This document shows positions 5,252-5,686 of a DNA stretch of 5,686 bases, piece after piece; position 1 is the stretch's first letter; each line of letters begins with the position of its first letter. This DNA is from Ktedonobacterales bacterium (lineage in GTDB: Bacteria; Chloroflexota; Ktedonobacteria; Ktedonobacterales; JADMIN01), in NCBI GenBank assembly GCA_015478575.1, contig JADMIN010000202.1:1-5686 (forward strand), written 5' to 3'. The notes under the pieces are model-generated. The model was not told the origin of the DNA and ran no database searches. It saw nothing but the letters and a program-made list of their open reading frames with translations. A program made the position numbers and the translations under genes.

Positions 5252-5686
5252 CTACTCCTGATCGAGCCAGGCATGGATGGCCTCGCGGTGTTCGGCGTAG
5301 TGCCTGAACGTGTCGCCAGCGATGTCGTTGTAGCGGTCCTGGTCGGCTAGCGCCTCTTCGGGCATCTCTGTGATGGCCTGGTGAATCTCCTCATAGGAGG
5401 AGGAGAACGCCGCCCGCACGTCCGCCAGCGGGCGCTCGTGGTTCTCCGCGTAGGTGCGGGCGTTGATCCGCTGTACCTCGGCCTGCGCGTTGCCATCGCC
5501 CAGGTTGGCGAGATCTGGCTCGCCCCGCAGCAGCCGCAACTGGCGTCGCTCCCACCACGTGATGTGGGTCAGGATATCTTTGATCGCCCACTCGCCAATA
5601 CGCATCGGGCGGGTTATCTCCTCCTCACTGAGCGGCACGAGCACCGCTTCGAGCAGGGCATGCTCCATCTCCATCGAGTGCAGGAG
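5252..5686 (-). CDS. DinB/ClbS-DfsB-like four-helix protein (N-terminus probably outside window)
   Basis: The minus-strand frame is open from the window edge to a TAG at 5252-5254. From the ATG at 5674 it gives 140 residues, but four further in-frame codons reach the edge without a stop and no Shine-Dalgarno sequence precedes that ATG, so the true start probably lies a few codons beyond the window. Family marks: GEWAIKDILTHITWWE (residues 27-42, counted from the 5674 ATG) is the helix-2 motif of the DinB superfamily with putative metal ligand His37, and DTFRHYAEHREAIHAWL (121-137) carries the C-terminal HxxxH pair, H125 and H129. Both match the DUF1706/ClbS-DfsB style. ClbS is a cyclopropane hydrolase protecting against colibactin, and other relatives are metal-dependent thiol transferases or uncharacterised. 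The function of this member is not predictable. It converges on the sedolisin gene, 69 bases apart, with no obvious terminator hairpin between. Confidence 0.8.
   Translation of the reverse strand, partial: LLHSMEMEHALLEAVLVPLSEEEITRPMRIGEWAIKDILTHITWWERRQLRLLRGEPDLANLGDGNAQAEVQRINARTYAENHERPLADVRAAFSSSYEEIHQAITEMPEEALADQDRYNDIAGDTFRHYAEHREAIHAWLDQE

Overview
The window is GC-rich bacterial chromosomal DNA, densely coded, with five protein-coding regions (two cut by the window edges) and two GC-rich intergenic regions of about 360 bases. No tRNA, rRNA, CRISPR array, insertion sequence or phage gene is visible. The mix of a polytopic GT-C-like membrane protein, a divergent satP/acsA pair, a short S53 (sedolisin) peptidase without a classical propeptide, and a DinB/ClbS-like protein, together with the codon style, suggests a GC-rich soil or thermophilic lineage. 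Chloroflexota (Ktedonobacteria or Thermomicrobia-like) is my best guess and Actinomycetota the main alternative. This assignment is inference, not something the sequence proves.

Layout: (1) positions 3-422, plus strand, the C-terminal 139 residues of an integral membrane protein. It converges on (2) 504-1106, minus strand, a 200-residue SatP/YaaH acetate-succinate transporter, with hairpins between the two genes. (3) 1107-1463 is the divergent control region between satP and acsA. It holds an imperfect 29-bp palindrome near satP, nested direct repeats in the middle, and an extended -10 element followed by a 12-bp-period direct repeat just before acsA. (4) 1464-3446, plus strand, acetyl-CoA synthetase (660 aa). 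(5) 3447-3808 is a non-coding stretch that begins with a strong hairpin and carries several smaller ones. (6) 3809-5182, plus strand, a secreted or membrane-anchored sedolisin-family acid peptidase. (7) 5252 to the window end, minus strand, a DinB/ClbS-DfsB-like four-helix protein whose N-terminus probably lies just outside.

The coherent biology is acetate use. SatP would bring acetate (or succinate) across the membrane, and AcsA would activate it to acetyl-CoA at the cost of ATP to AMP and PPi. The two genes share a divergent promoter region, which makes joint control plausible. The sedolisin would act outside the cytoplasm, perhaps in protein scavenging, and has no evident link to the acetate pair. 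I see no wholly novel system. The points most worth a second look are the sequence elements in the divergent control region, the Gly-to-Ala change next to the acetylatable lysine of AcsA, and the sedolisin without a propeptide.
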